64,000 bases of DNA from Actinorhabdospora filicis (GCF_030269765.1 NZ_BSTX01000001.1:2411571-2475570), one strand, 5' to 3'; numbered from the stretch's first letter, positions 33,447-44,070 are shown. Numbers and translations are program-made. The notes: generated by a model from the letters alone, not told the origin.

Positions 33447-36400
33447 CGAGCACACTGGCGGGCCTGCGCGCCCGCATCTCCGCCCGCACCGAGGCATTCC
33501 CCACGCGCGCGCCCGGCGATCCGGCGCCACTGTCCTTCGGGCAGGAGCGGATGCGCCTGCTGAACCAGATGGCGGCGGGCTCGCCGGTGGGCAACATGTC
33601 CTACGCGTACCGGATCTCCGGCGCCCTCGACGTGGACGCCCTGTCGCGCGCGGTGTCCGCACTCGGGCGGCGGCACGCGATCTTGCGGACCCTGCACACC
33701 GCCGGTGACCAGGTGATCCTGCCCGATCCGGTGCCGCTGACCGTCCTCGACGCACCCGCCGACCTCGACGGATACATCGCCACCGCCGTGGACGAGCCCT
33801 TCGATCTGGCCGCCGAGCCGCCGGTCCGCTGGACGCTGCTGCGCAGGGACGCCGGAGAGCACGTCCTGCTGCTGCGGCTGCACCACATCGCCACCGACGG
33901 CTGGTCGGAATCGCTGCTGCACGGCGAACTCGCGCGCCTCTACGCCGGTGCGGCGCTGCCGGAGCTGCGCGTCCAGTACGCCGACTACGCCGCCTGGCAG
34001 CGCTCGCGCGACCACGACGCCGACGCCGCGCGCTGGCGCGAGGTCCTGGCGGGCGCGCCCGGCGCGACCGTGCTGCCCTTCGACCGCTCGCCGGCCGTCA
34101 CCAGCGACCACAAGGGACGGACCGCGCGCTCGCGGCTACCGAAGGACCTGACCGCGGCCGTGCACGCCTACGCGCAGGCCTCCGGCGCCTCCGACTTCAT
34201 GGTCTGCCTGGCGGCCTTCACCGCCCTGCTGACCCGCTACGACGACCGGGGCGACCTGGTGATCGGCACCCCGGTGGCCGGGCGCTCGCGCCCGGAGCTG
34301 GAGGACCTGGTCGGGTTCTTCGTGAACACCGTGCCGCTGCGGGTGGACGCCTCCGGCGATCCCTCCTTCGCCGACCTCGTCGGGCGCGTCAAGGAGTCCA
34401 CACTGGACGGCCTGGAGCGCGCCGAGACGCCCATCGAGCGCGTCGTCGCCGAGGTCAAGCCGGTCCGCGAACCGGGACGCCAGCCGCTCACCCAGGTCTT
34501 CTTCCAGGTTCACAACACCCCCGCCGAGCCGCTGTCGCTGCCCGGGCTGAGGGTGTCCCAGGAGCAGATCTTCCCCTCGGCGTCCAATCTGGACCTCTCG
34601 GTCACCCTCCTCGAAGGCCCCGAGGGTTTCGAGGGCTACTGGGAGTACCGCACCGACCTGTTCGACGCGGCCACCATCGAGCGCCTCCAGAGCCAGTACG
34701 CGCGGCTGCTGGCGGCCTACCTGGCCGCGCCGGAGTCCGCGATCGGGGACGCCGAAGGGCTCGCCGAGGGCGAGCTGGAGCTGCTGCTGCGCGGCTGGAA
34801 CGACACCGCCGCGGCCTTCGAACCCGGTCACGTGACCGATCTGTTCGCCGCGACGGTGGCCGCCTTCCCGGACGCGATCGCGGTCCGCGACGGCGAGCGC
34901 GAGCTCAGCTACGCCGAGCTGGACGCGTGGGCCAGCCGCCTGGCGCACCGGCTGATCGCCGAGGGCGCCGGTCCGGGCCGCCTGGTGGGTGTCCTGTCGG
35001 GCCGCTCGGCCGAGCAGATCGCGGCGGTGCTGGGCGTGCTGAAGTCCGGCGCGGCCTATCTGCCGCTGGACCCGGACGCGCCCGTGGCGCGCCTGGCGGA
35101 CCTGGTCGCCGATGTCGAGCCGGTCGCGGTCCTCATCGGACCGGGTGTGCCCGAGCCGGTCGGCAACGCGATTCCGGTGGAGGACTTCGCGGACTTCCCG
35201 GAGAGCGACCCGGGTGTGCGCGTCGACGGCGAGGAGATCGCCTACGTCATCTTCACCTCCGGCTCCACCGGCAAGCCCAAGGGCGCCGCGATCACCCACG
35301 CCGGGCTGGCCAACTATCTCAAGTGGATGGTGGCCGCCTACCCCGCCGACGCCCCCGGCGACGCCGTCTTCCACTCCCGGCTGACCTTCGACTTCACCGT
35401 GACCCCGCTGTTCTGGCCGCTGCTGACCGGCCGGGCGGTGCGGATCGTGGCCGGCGCCGACGTCCTGGACGGGCTGGCGCGGGTCCTGCGCGACACGAGC
35501 GTCCCGATCGGGCTGCTGAAGCTGACCCCGGCGCACCTGGAGGCCCTGTCGGCCCGCTTCGAGGGCGAGCCGCTGACCACCGTGGGCAACCTCGTGGTGG
35601 GCGGCGAGCAGTTCCACGGCGCGACCGCCGACGCCTGGCAGCGTCTCTTCCCGGGCGCCCGCATCGTCAACGAGTACGGGCCGACCGAGACCGTGGTCGG
35701 CTGCGTGGTCCGCACCTTCTCTCCCGCCGACGACCCGGCGCAGCCCGTCCCGATCGGCCTGCCGATCGCCGAGACGGCCGTGTACGTGCTGGACGCGGCG
35801 ATGCGCCCGGTGCCCATCGGCGGTCTCGGCGAGCTGTACATCGGCGGCGCGGGCGTCTCGCGCGGCTACCTCGGGCGGCCCGCGCTGACCGGCGCGGCCT
35901 TCGTCCCCGACCCGTTCGGCGGGGTGCCGGGCGCGCGGATGTACCGGACCGGCGACCTCGTGCGCCGCCGCGCCGACGGCGTCATCGAGTACCTGGGCCG
36001 CCGCGACGGGCAGATCAAGCTGCGCGGGCACCGCATCGAGCTCGGCGAGGTCGAGGCGGCGCTGCGGGCCCTGCCCGGCGTCGAGCAGGCCGCGGTGATC
36101 GTCCGCGAGGACCGGCCCGGCCTGCCGCGCCTGGTCGGCTACCACGTCCCGGAGCTGCCCACGGGCGAGCTGCTGGGCGCGCTGCGGAAGGTCCTGCCGC
36201 CGTACATGGTGCCCTCGGCGCTGGTCGGGCTGGACGCGCTGCCCATGACCCGCAACGGCAAGGTCGACCGGGCCGCGCTCCCCGCACCCTCGGCCGAGGC
36301 CGACGGGCACGTCCCGCCGGCCACGCCGACCGAGATCGCCGTGGCCGGGGTCTGGGGCGAGCTGCTGGGCGTGCGCGTCGGCGCCACCGACGACTTCTTC

Positions 36401-39400
36401 GGCAGCGGCGGGCACTCCCTGGTGGCCGCGCGCGCGTCCAGCCAGCTGCGCAACCTGCTCGGCCTGCGCACCGAGCAGCTGCTGCGGACGCTGTTCGCGC
36501 GGCCGGTGCTGGCCGACTTCGCCGCCGAGGTCGACGCGCTCCTCTCCCGAGACGGCGAAACCGTCCCGGGAATCGAATCCGCGCCCGCCACCGACCGCTC
36601 TCAGCCCTTCGAGCTCTCGCGCGGCCAGGAGCGGGTGTGGTTCCTCGACCAGCTCGACGCCTCCGGCGGCGAGTACGAGATGCCCCTGGCGCTGCGGCTG
36701 ACCGGTCCGCTGGACGTGGACGCCCTGCGCGCGGCCCTGACCGGGATCGTCGAGCGGCACGACGTGCTGCGCACCAGCGTCCGCATCGTCGACGACCGGC
36801 CGATGGGCGTGCTGCGCCCGGTGGGCGACTTCGCGCTGGAGATCCTGGACGAGCATGACCCTTCCAAGAGCGGCGGCGACATCGCCGACATCGCCGAGCT
36901 GGCCGAAAAGCACACCCGGGAACGTCTCGACCTGGACGGCGGCCTGCCGATCCGGGCCCGGCTACTGCGGCTGGCCGAAGACGACCACCTGCTGTGCCTG
37001 ACCTTCCACCACATGTCCTTCGACGGCTGGTCCTACCACGTGTTCTACGAGGAACTGGCCGCCGGATACGCCGGCGCGGCCATCGAGCCGCCGCCGGTGG
37101 CCTTCCACGACCTGGCCGTATGGCAGGAATCGCGGGTCGACCCGGCCGGGATGGAGTTCTGGCGGTCCACACTGGACGGCCTGGCGCCCTTCGAGCCGCC
37201 CGCCGACAAACCGCGACCGGCCCGCCGCCGCGGACTGGCGCACAGCACCACCGTCACCGTCCCGCCATCGGTCGCCGACGCCCTGGAGCGCCTGGGCACC
37301 GAGCACCGGGCCACGCTGTTCATGGTGCTGCTGTCGGCCTGCCAGGTGCTGTTCCACCGCCACTCCGGGCGCGCCGACGTCACCATCGGCACCACCGCCG
37401 CCGAGCGCACCCACGCCGACTCCGAACGCGTCATCGGGCTCTTCGTGAACATGCTCGTCCTGCGCGGCGACCTGTCCGGCAACCCCACCTTCGGCGCGCT
37501 GCTGGACCGCACCCGCGACATGGCCGTGGCCGCCTACGCCCACCAGGACACCCCCTTCGACCGCCTGGTCGAGGAACTGGCGCCGGAGCGGGACCTGTCC
37601 CGCACGCCGCTGTTCGGGGTCATGGTGAAACTGAACAGCCAGCCCGAATCGCACCTCACGATCCCCGGCCTGGGCCTGGCGGAGGTGCCGGTGGCGCTGG
37701 CGGCCACCAAGTACGACGTGGCCGTCGACTTCGAGCGCACCCCCGAGGGCCTGCGCTGCCTGGTGGTCGGCGACGCCGACCTCTACGAGGCGTCCACCGT
37801 GGACCGATGGGCGCGCCACCTCGCCGTCCTGCTCGCCGACCTGGCCGCGCGCCCCACCGTCGCCATCGGCGAGGCCGCGCTGCTCACCCCGGCCGAGGCC
37901 GCGCGCGAGCGGCTGCTCACCGGCCCCGAACCCAGCGAATTCCCCGCCATCGGCCTCCACGAGCTCTTCGAGCGGCAGGCGGCGCAGACGCCCGGAGCCG
38001 AGGCGGTCGTGGACGTCCACGGCTCCCTCACCTACGCCGAACTCGACGACCGGGCCGCCCGCGTCGCCGGGGCCCTGCGCGGCCACGGCGTCGGGCCGGA
38101 CGTGCCCGTCGCGGTCATGCTCCACCGGTCCGGCGAGCTCCTCGCGGGCGTCCTGGGCGTCCTCAAGGCGGGCGGCGCGTTCGTGCCCGTCGAGACCGAC
38201 ACGCCCGTGGCCCGGGTGCGGGCGCTGCTGGAAGGCGCCGGATGCCCCGTCGCCCTGGTGGAACCCGAACTCGCCGACACCGTGCGGGAGGCGGGCGGCA
38301 CACCGCTCACCATCGCCGAGGCCGTCCTCGCCGCGCCGGTCGCGAAGGTGGACGTGCATCCCGACAACCTGTGCGCGGTCTACTTCACCTCCGGCTCCAC
38401 CGGCAAGCCCAAGGGCGTGGCCTGCACGCACGGCGGCTGGGTGAACCGCATGTGGTGGATGCAGAACCGGCACGGGATGCGGCCCGGCGAGACGGTCCTG
38501 CACAAGACCACCCTCACCTTCGACGACTCGGCGGTGGAGCTGTTCTGGCCGCTGCTGGCCGGCGGGCGCGTGGCGATGCTCGCCCCGGGCCAGCACCGCG
38601 ACCCGGCCGCGATCCTGGACGCGGCGGTGAAGTACCGCTCGGTGCACATCAACTTCGTGCCCTCGATGCTCGACCTCTTCCTGTCGACATTGGACGAACG
38701 AGGCACCGCGGGGCTGGAGTCGCTGCGCAGCGTGCTCTCCAGCGGCGAGGCCCTGCGCCCGGCGCTGGTCGCGCGGTTCCTGGAGCGCTTCGGGACGGCG
38801 GTGAGCCTGGACAACACCTGGGGCGCCACCGAGGTCTCCATCGACTCCACCTGGCGCGAGTGCGGACCGGCCGACGCCGCCGGGGACGCCGTGGTCAGCC
38901 TCGGCGTGGCCTTCGACAACAACGACGTGTGCGTCCTCGACCAGGACTTCGCGCCGCTGCCCGTGGGCGTCCCCGGCGAACTGGCCATCGGCGGAGTGGG
39001 CCTGGCCCGCTGCTACCTGGGCGATCCGCGCAAGACCGCCGCCGCCTTCGTCCCGCACCCCTACCGTCCCGGCGAGCGGATCTACCGCACCGGCGACCAG
39101 GGCCGCGCGGCCGGGGACGGGTCGCTGACCTTCATGGACCGCCGCGACAACCAGGTCAAGATCCGGGGCGTGCGCATCGAGCTCGGCGAGGTGGAGACCG
39201 TCCTTCGCGCACACCCCGGTGTCGCCGAGGCGGCCGTGATCGCCTGGCAGGCCACGCCCTCCGACAAGCGGCTGGCGGCCTACGTGGTCGTGTCCGATCC
39301 CTCGGTCACCGCCGCCGACCTGCGGGCGCACGCGCAGGCGCACCTGGCCGGCTACGCCGTCCCCGGCTCGATCGCGCTGATCGGCGCGCTGCCCCTGCTG

Positions 39401-39766
39401 GCCAGCGGGAAGCTGGACCGCAAGGCGCTGCCCTCACCGGACCCGGAGTCGGTGCGCGAACGGCCCTACCGGGCCCCGTCCACGCCCGGCGAGGAGGTCA
39501 TCGCCGGGCTGTGGGCGCAGGTCCTGGGCCTGTCGCAGGTCGGCGCCGACGACGACTTCTTCGCCGTGGGCGGGCACTCGCTGCTGGCCACCCGCATCAT
39601 CACCCGGATGCGTCAGGCTTTCGGGCTGGACCTGCCGCTGAGCCTGGTCTTCGAGAAGCCGACGGTGGCCGAGGCCGCCGCGGCCGTCGAGGAGCTCATC
39701 CTCGCCGAGCTGGCCGAACTGTCCGAAGAGGACGCGCTACTGCTGGCGGGGGAGGTTCCCGCTTAG
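33443..39766 (+). CDS. two-module NRPS: C-A-PCP-C-A-PCP
   Basis: 2107 residues; GGGGGAGG precedes ATG 33443. C1: HHIATDG (147). A1: FTSGSTGKPKG at 604; pocket Asp235, Phe236, Thr239, Lys278, Val299, Gly301, Glu322, Val330, Gly331, near Asn codes (DLTKVGEVGK type). PCP1: GGHSL (Ser992). C2: HHMSFDG (1189). A2: FTSGSTGKPKG at 1648; pocket Asp235, Asp236, Val239, Asn278, Leu299, Ser301, Thr322, Ile330, Asp331. I do not know this code; a small polar or diamino acid such as 2,3-diaminobutyrate is possible given the operon at 46-57 kb. PCP2: GGHSL (Ser2046). No release domain, so the chain passes on to another protein, probably the large NRPS. Confidence 0.95.
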   Translation: MTSTLAGLRARISARTEAFPTRAPGDPAPLSFGQERMRLLNQMAAGSPVGNMSYAYRISGALDVDALSRAVSALGRRHAILRTLHTAGDQVILPDPVPLTVLDAPADLDGYIATAVDEPFDLAAEPPVRWTLLRRDAGEHVLLLRLHHIATDGWSESLLHGELARLYAGAALPELRVQYADYAAWQRSRDHDADAARWREVLAGAPGATVLPFDRSPAVTSDHKGRTARSRLPKDLTAAVHAYAQASGASDFMVCLAAFTALLTRYDDRGDLVIGTPVAGRSRPELEDLVGFFVNTVPLRVDASGDPSFADLVGRVKESTLDGLERAETPIERVVAEVKPVREPGRQPLTQVFFQVHNTPAEPLSLPGLRVSQEQIFPSASNLDLSVTLLEGPEGFEGYWEYRTDLFDAATIERLQSQYARLLAAYLAAPESAIGDAEGLAEGELELLLRGWNDTAAAFEPGHVTDLFAATVAAFPDAIAVRDGERELSYAELDAWASRLAHRLIAEGAGPGRLVGVLSGRSAEQIAAVLGVLKSGAAYLPLDPDAPVARLADLVADVEPVAVLIGPGVPEPVGNAIPVEDFADFPESDPGVRVDGEEIAYVIFTSGSTGKPKGAAITHAGLANYLKWMVAAYPADAPGDAVFHSRLTFDFTVTPLFWPLLTGRAVRIVAGADVLDGLARVLRDTSVPIGLLKLTPAHLEALSARFEGEPLTTVGNLVVGGEQFHGATADAWQRLFPGARIVNEYGPTETVVGCVVRTFSPADDPAQPVPIGLPIAETAVYVLDAAMRPVPIGGLGELYIGGAGVSRGYLGRPALTGAAFVPDPFGGVPGARMYRTGDLVRRRADGVIEYLGRRDGQIKLRGHRIELGEVEAALRALPGVEQAAVIVREDRPGLPRLVGYHVPELPTGELLGALRKVLPPYMVPSALVGLDALPMTRNGKVDRAALPAPSAEADGHVPPATPTEIAVAGVWGELLGVRVGATDDFFGSGGHSLVAARASSQLRNLLGLRTEQLLRTLFARPVLADFAAEVDALLSRDGETVPGIESAPATDRSQPFELSRGQERVWFLDQLDASGGEYEMPLALRLTGPLDVDALRAALTGIVERHDVLRTSVRIVDDRPMGVLRPVGDFALEILDEHDPSKSGGDIADIAELAEKHTRERLDLDGGLPIRARLLRLAEDDHLLCLTFHHMSFDGWSYHVFYEELAAGYAGAAIEPPPVAFHDLAVWQESRVDPAGMEFWRSTLDGLAPFEPPADKPRPARRRGLAHSTTVTVPPSVADALERLGTEHRATLFMVLLSACQVLFHRHSGRADVTIGTTAAERTHADSERVIGLFVNMLVLRGDLSGNPTFGALLDRTRDMAVAAYAHQDTPFDRLVEELAPERDLSRTPLFGVMVKLNSQPESHLTIPGLGLAEVPVALAATKYDVAVDFERTPEGLRCLVVGDADLYEASTVDRWARHLAVLLADLAARPTVAIGEAALLTPAEAARERLLTGPEPSEFPAIGLHELFERQAAQTPGAEAVVDVHGSLTYAELDDRAARVAGALRGHGVGPDVPVAVMLHRSGELLAGVLGVLKAGGAFVPVETDTPVARVRALLEGAGCPVALVEPELADTVREAGGTPLTIAEAVLAAPVAKVDVHPDNLCAVYFTSGSTGKPKGVACTHGGWVNRMWWMQNRHGMRPGETVLHKTTLTFDDSAVELFWPLLAGGRVAMLAPGQHRDPAAILDAAVKYRSVHINFVPSMLDLFLSTLDERGTAGLESLRSVLSSGEALRPALVARFLERFGTAVSLDNTWGATEVSIDSTWRECGPADAAGDAVVSLGVAFDNNDVCVLDQDFAPLPVGVPGELAIGGVGLARCYLGDPRKTAAAFVPHPYRPGERIYRTGDQGRAAGDGSLTFMDRRDNQVKIRGVRIELGEVETVLRAHPGVAEAAVIAWQATPSDKRLAAYVVVSDPSVTAADLRAHAQAHLAGYAVPGSIALIGALPLLASGKLDRKALPSPDPESVRERPYRAPSTPGEEVIAGLWAQVLGLSQVGADDDFFAVGGHSLLATRIITRMRQAFGLDLPLSLVFEKPTVAEAAAAVEELILAELAELSEEDALLLAGEVPA

Positions 39767-39781
39767 GAAACTCCACAGTGG

Positions 39782-39828
39782 CCGTCCGGCGGCGTCATGC
39801 GCAATGCGCGCACGGTGCCGCCGGACGG
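39782..39828 (+). terminator. 12-bp inverted repeat after NRPS operon
   Basis: CCGTCCGGCGGC (39782-39793) pairs with GCCGCCGGACGG (39817-39828); the 23-nt loop contains a second small dyad (TGCGCAATGCGCGCA). It lies 15 bp after the NRPS stop and before the SARP gene. No T-run. Confidence 0.65.
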
Positions 39829-39934
39829 TCACAATTTGTCGCGCGAATGACACGGAAGAATCGCTACCCTCGAATGAGCCACTGGCCCGCGGTGGCGGCC
39901 TTTGTCAGTGTCTTGCTCGTGTCGAGGAGTTTCC

Positions 39935-42900
39935 GTGCGCTTTCGCGTTCTAGGACCCATGACCATCGAGGGACCACAAGGACCGGTGACCATCGCGGCC
40001 CCGCGTCAGCAGATCATCCTGGCGATGCTGCTCTTCGAGGCCAACCGACCGGTACCCGTGGACCGCCTCATGGAAGCGGTTTGGGGCATGTCCCCACCGG
40101 CCACCGCAAAAGGGCAGATTCAGATCTGTGTGTCCATTCTGCGGCGATTGTTCGCCGAAGCGGGCATGCCCGACATGATCACCACCGCCCCGGCCGGGTA
40201 TCTGGCGCAGGTGCCGGAAGGTGAATTGGATCTGCGGGTTTTCGACGAACTCGTCCGATCCGCCCGCAAAGGAACCGCCGAGGGCCGCTATCCGGAGGCC
40301 GATGAGGATTTCCGGATGGCGTTGTCACTGTGGCGCGGAGAGATAACCACCGGCGGCAGTTCCGTTCTCCAGGCCGTCGAAGTGCGCCTCGGGGAACAGC
40401 GCCTGGCGGTCACCGAGGAATGGGCCGAGGTGCGGCTCCTCCTCGGCGGGCATCAGGAACTCGTCGGCGAGCTGATGGAACTGGTCGGCGAGCACCCGCT
40501 GCGGGAACGCCTGCGCGCCAAGCTGATGCTGGCGCTGTACCGCTCCGGACGGCAGGCCGAGGCCCTGGAGGTCTACCGGGTCGGGCGGACGCTGCTCGTC
40601 GACGAGCTGGGCATCGAGCCCGGCGACGAACTGCGGCAGCTGGAGAAGGCGATCCTGTCCGGCGCGGCCGAGCTGAGCGCCGCCCCGGCACCGGCCGCGA
40701 TGTCCCCGGCGGCGGCCATGCCCCCGGCGGTGGCGGTCATCCCGCGCCTGCTGCCGGGCGCGGTCAGCGACTTCACCGGCAACGTCGAGCTGGTGCAGCA
40801 GGTCTCGGCGCACCTGCTGCCGCCCTCGGAGCCCACCGCCAACCCGGGCGTCCGCATCGCCACCATCAGCGGCAAGGCCGGGGTCGGCAAGACCACCCTG
40901 GCCGTCCACTTGGGACACGAGCTGGCCGAGGAGTACCCCGACGGGCAGCTGTTCATCCGCTTCAACGGGCTCTCGGCCAGTCCCGTCACCCCCGAGCAGG
41001 CGCTGGAGCGGTTCCTGCGGGCCCTCGGCGTGCCCGGGAACTCCGTGCCGGCCGGGCTGGAGGAGCGCGCCGAGCTGTACCGGCAGTCGGTGGCCGACCG
41101 GCGCATCCTGGTCATCCTGGACGACGTGGCCGCCGAGGAGCAGGTGCGCTGGCTGCTGCCGGGCAGCCCGTCCTGCGCGGTCCTGGTGACCGGCCGCTCG
41201 CGCCTGGCCGGGCTGCCGGGCGCGCTGACGGTCGAGGTCGACGTGCTCGACAGCGAGCACGCGATGAAGCTGTTCGTGAAGATCGTCGGCTCGGCGCGCG
41301 TGTACGCCGAGCTGTCGAAGTCCCTGGAGCTGATCGCGCTGTGCGGCGGCCTGCCGATCGCGCTGCGCATCGCCGCCGCCCGGCTCGCCGCGCGTCCACA
41401 CTGGACGGTGGAGCAGTTCGTGCAGCGGCTGGTCAACGAGACCCGCCGCCTGGACGAGCTCGTGCACGGCGGCCTCGGCGTCCGCGCGCACCTGGAACTG
41501 ACCTTCGAGGTGCTCTCCGAGACCGGCCGCCGCCTGTTCCGGCGCCTGGGAATGCTGGAGACCGCCGACTTCCCCGGCTGGGTCGCCGCGCCCCTCCTTG
41601 GCCTCGACCCCGACGACGCCGGGGAGGTCCTCGACGAGCTGGTCGACGCGCAGTTCGTGGACGTGGAGAAGGTCGCCCAGGGCCGCCAGATCCGCTTCAA
41701 GCTGCACGACCTGATCCGCGCCTACTCGCGCGAGCGCCTCGTCCACGACGAGACCCCCGCCGACCGGATCGGCTCGCTGACGCGCACCTTGAGCGCCTGG
41801 CTGTTCCTCACCGAGGAGGCCCACCGCCGCGAGTACGGCGGCGACCACACCCTCATCCACGGCGCGGCCGAGCGCTTCCCGCTGCCCGGCCACGTCGTCG
41901 ACCGCGAGCTGACCGACCCGATCGACTGGTACGAGCGGGAGCGCTACGGCATCATCGCCGCCGTCCAGCAGGCCGCCGGCTGCGGCCTGGACGAGCTGTG
42001 CTGGGACCTGGCGCTGACCGCGGTCACCCTCTTCGAGGCCCGCAGCTACTTCGACGACTGGCGCACCACCCACGAGATCGCCCTCACCGAGACCCAGCGC
42101 GCGGGCAACAAGCGCGGCGAGGCCGCGATGCAGCACTCCCTGGGCACGCTGCGGCTCTTCGAGCAGCGCTTCGACGAGGCCGCGCCGCGCCTGAACGCCG
42201 CCGCGTCCCTGTTCCACGAGATCGGCGACACCCACGGGCACGCCCTCGTGCTGCGCAACCTGGCGTTCCTGGACCGCATCCAGGGCCGCCTGGAGTCGGC
42301 CGAGGCCCGCTGCCACGAGGCCCTCGACGGGCTGCGCGCGGTCGGCGACAACATCGGCGAGACGCACGTCCTCAACTCCCTCGCCCAGATCCACGTCGAC
42401 CGGGGCCAGTGGGACGAGGCCGAGAAGCTGCTCACCCACATCCTGTCGCTGCTGGACGCCACCGACTCCCGCCGCGTCCGGGCGCAGACGATGTGCCGTC
42501 TCGCCGACGTGCACATGGCCCGCCACGACCACGCCGCCGCCGAGTCCCTGTACGCCCAGACGGTCACCGCCGTCCGCGCCTACGGCGACGAGGTCGGCGA
42601 GGTCTACGCGATGCACGGACTGGGCAGCGCCCTCGCCGTCCAGTCCCGCGTCGACGAGGCCGAGGAGACGCTGCTGAAGGCCCAGTCGCGCGCGAACTAC
42701 CTCGCGCACCGGCTGATGAGCGGCCGCATCGGGGTGACGCTGGGGCGGATGTACCTCGACGTCCTCAAGTGGGACCGCGCGCTGGACGCGCTCACCCAGT
42801 CCCTGGGCATCTTCTCCGAGCTGGACATGTCCACCTGGCGGTGCACGACCCTCCAGGCCATCGGCGACGCCTACGACGGGCTCGGCGAGGAGGACGCCGC

Positions 42901-43000
42901 CCGCATGGCCTGGCGGGAGGCGCTGACGCTGACCGGGGAGCTCGAACCGGCCGCCGTGGGCGCGCTGGTGGAGGACCTGCGCAAGCGGCTGGGGGAATAG
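39935..43000 (+). CDS. AfsR-type SARP regulator (SARP-NB-ARC-TPR)
   Basis: 1021 residues. The N-terminal OmpR-like DNA-binding domain (VRFRVLGPMTIEG, PRQQIILAMLLFEANRPV) and BTAD domain (FDELVRSARKGTAEGRY to DELGIEPGDELRQLEKAIL) define a SARP. NB-ARC follows with Walker A GKAGVGKTT (Lys319) and ILVILDDVAAEEQV, then TPR repeats from about 680. GTG at 39935 has GAGGAG upstream and gives the canonical start VRFRVLGPM. Placed at the end of the NRPS genes, it is the likely pathway activator. SARPs bind heptamer direct repeats 11 bp apart, and such repeats occur at several promoters of this cluster. Confidence 0.95.
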   Translation: MRFRVLGPMTIEGPQGPVTIAAPRQQIILAMLLFEANRPVPVDRLMEAVWGMSPPATAKGQIQICVSILRRLFAEAGMPDMITTAPAGYLAQVPEGELDLRVFDELVRSARKGTAEGRYPEADEDFRMALSLWRGEITTGGSSVLQAVEVRLGEQRLAVTEEWAEVRLLLGGHQELVGELMELVGEHPLRERLRAKLMLALYRSGRQAEALEVYRVGRTLLVDELGIEPGDELRQLEKAILSGAAELSAAPAPAAMSPAAAMPPAVAVIPRLLPGAVSDFTGNVELVQQVSAHLLPPSEPTANPGVRIATISGKAGVGKTTLAVHLGHELAEEYPDGQLFIRFNGLSASPVTPEQALERFLRALGVPGNSVPAGLEERAELYRQSVADRRILVILDDVAAEEQVRWLLPGSPSCAVLVTGRSRLAGLPGALTVEVDVLDSEHAMKLFVKIVGSARVYAELSKSLELIALCGGLPIALRIAAARLAARPHWTVEQFVQRLVNETRRLDELVHGGLGVRAHLELTFEVLSETGRRLFRRLGMLETADFPGWVAAPLLGLDPDDAGEVLDELVDAQFVDVEKVAQGRQIRFKLHDLIRAYSRERLVHDETPADRIGSLTRTLSAWLFLTEEAHRREYGGDHTLIHGAAERFPLPGHVVDRELTDPIDWYERERYGIIAAVQQAAGCGLDELCWDLALTAVTLFEARSYFDDWRTTHEIALTETQRAGNKRGEAAMQHSLGTLRLFEQRFDEAAPRLNAAASLFHEIGDTHGHALVLRNLAFLDRIQGRLESAEARCHEALDGLRAVGDNIGETHVLNSLAQIHVDRGQWDEAEKLLTHILSLLDATDSRRVRAQTMCRLADVHMARHDHAAAESLYAQTVTAVRAYGDEVGEVYAMHGLGSALAVQSRVDEAEETLLKAQSRANYLAHRLMSGRIGVTLGRMYLDVLKWDRALDALTQSLGIFSELDMSTWRCTTLQAIGDAYDGLGEEDAARMAWREALTLTGELEPAAVGALVEDLRKRLGE

Positions 43001-43027
43001 TCGGTGGTCCCCGCTATGGTCGGCGGC

Positions 43028-43612
43028 ATGATCGAGCCCTTCCCCGGCCTTGTAGGTCATGTGGGCGGCATCGAGTCGCTGGTGCTGGACGAACGCCGCT
43101 ACTTCTTCGGCTTCGACTACTCCGCCGACCTGGTGGTCTCGCCGCTGATCGACGACGCCGCCGCCATGGCGGCCTTCGCCGCCGCGCACATGCGGCAGCG
43201 GACCGGCGAGCACGACGCGTCCTACTGGGCGGAGCTGGTCGAGGCCGCAGTGGCGTCCTCGGCGCTGACGGACGCCGACGCCCACCGGGAGTTCACGTCC
43301 GCCGCCCTGCACGAGGAGCTGCCCGACCCGGGCGGCCACCTGCTGTACCTGCTGGGCGCGGCCACCGGCTGGGCCGACTGGTTCGCCGCGTCCCCCGAGG
43401 CCACCGCGGCCGCGGCCAGGCTCAAACTCGACACCGAGGACCCCGCATTCCTCGACGAGTGCCTGGCCGTGCTCGCCGGGCAGGGCGTCGACGACTCCCC
43501 CGACGAGTGGCTGGTGGCCCGCTTCCACCTGACCGAGACCGTCCGCCACCTGCCCGGCAACTGGGCGGAGCTGTTCGCGCCGCTGGCGGCGGGCCTGGCC
43601 GAGGAGGAGTGA
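43028..43612 (+). CDS. hypothetical acidic protein
   Basis: 194 residues, no recognised family. It starts MIEPFPGLVGHVGG, is helical and acidic, and contains WADWFAASPEATAAAARLKLD. Start choice: TATGGT (43015-43020) lies 7 nt before ATG 43028, the arrangement of an actinobacterial leaderless promoter; GTG 43004 and ATG 43016 are in frame upstream. It follows the SARP gene by 27 bp and precedes the first of three paralogous small genes by 22 bp, all on the same strand. Confidence 0.6.
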   Translation: MIEPFPGLVGHVGGIESLVLDERRYFFGFDYSADLVVSPLIDDAAAMAAFAAAHMRQRTGEHDASYWAELVEAAVASSALTDADAHREFTSAALHEELPDPGGHLLYLLGAATGWADWFAASPEATAAAARLKLDTEDPAFLDECLAVLAGQGVDDSPDEWLVARFHLTETVRHLPGNWAELFAPLAAGLAEEE

Positions 43613-43634
43613 CCGGCCGTGATCTAGTGACCTG

Positions 43635-44054
43635 GTGAACGAAGACGAGCGCACCCTCCTGCTGACCGCCATCACCGAGGACGCCAAGGCGCCCCTGGAC
43701 GTCATCGAACGCCTCGGCGACGAGCGCACCTACGAGCTGATGAGCGCGGCGATGGCCGAGGCGATCGACCGCAGCGTCACGCGCGGGGTCGCGCCCGGGC
43801 GCGTCCGCGAGTACGTGGAGGAGCTGCTGGAGCGCTTCCCGGCGGCCCGCGAGGAGCTGAGCCCGGCCGTCCTGGAGGCGGTGATCCGCGGCGGCCTCGG
43901 CGAGGAGGGCCTGCTGGAGCCGGTGACCTTCGACGAGGTGCTGGCCGCGTCCCGGCTGCTCACCTACGACCTCATGGCCCGCCAGGACCTGGACGCCGCC
44001 GGGCGCGAGGACTTCGTCCGCACGGTGGTGGAGCTGGCCGACGAGGTCGGCTGA
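43635..44054 (+). CDS. hypothetical protein, paralogue A of a three-member local family
   Basis: 139 acidic residues, predicted all-helical. It shares with the genes at 44982 and 46079 the pattern DVIERLGDER...L(M/I)SAA near the N-terminus, a middle RFP.....L/ID, and a C-terminal (F/P)DEVL....LLTYDLM..(Q/E)(D/N)L...LADE. No known domain and no membrane segment. GTG start without a clear ribosome site. It is the most diverged of the three, separated from the others by the SDR gene. Confidence 0.65.
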   Translation: MNEDERTLLLTAITEDAKAPLDVIERLGDERTYELMSAAMAEAIDRSVTRGVAPGRVREYVEELLERFPAAREELSPAVLEAVIRGGLGEEGLLEPVTFDEVLAASRLLTYDLMARQDLDAAGREDFVRTVVELADEVG

Positions 44055-44070
44055 CTCCCCTCGCACCGCC

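Noticed and set aside
34136..36913. A 925-codon antisense frame within the NRPS
   Set aside because: It lies opposite a C-A-PCP module with all core motifs. Long antisense frames are expected from high third-position GC, and its translation is Arg/Gly/Gln-rich without domains.
40325..43729. A 1134-codon antisense frame over the SARP gene
   Set aside because: It is fully opposite the SARP-NB-ARC-TPR coding sequence, has no domain motifs, and arises from GC bias.
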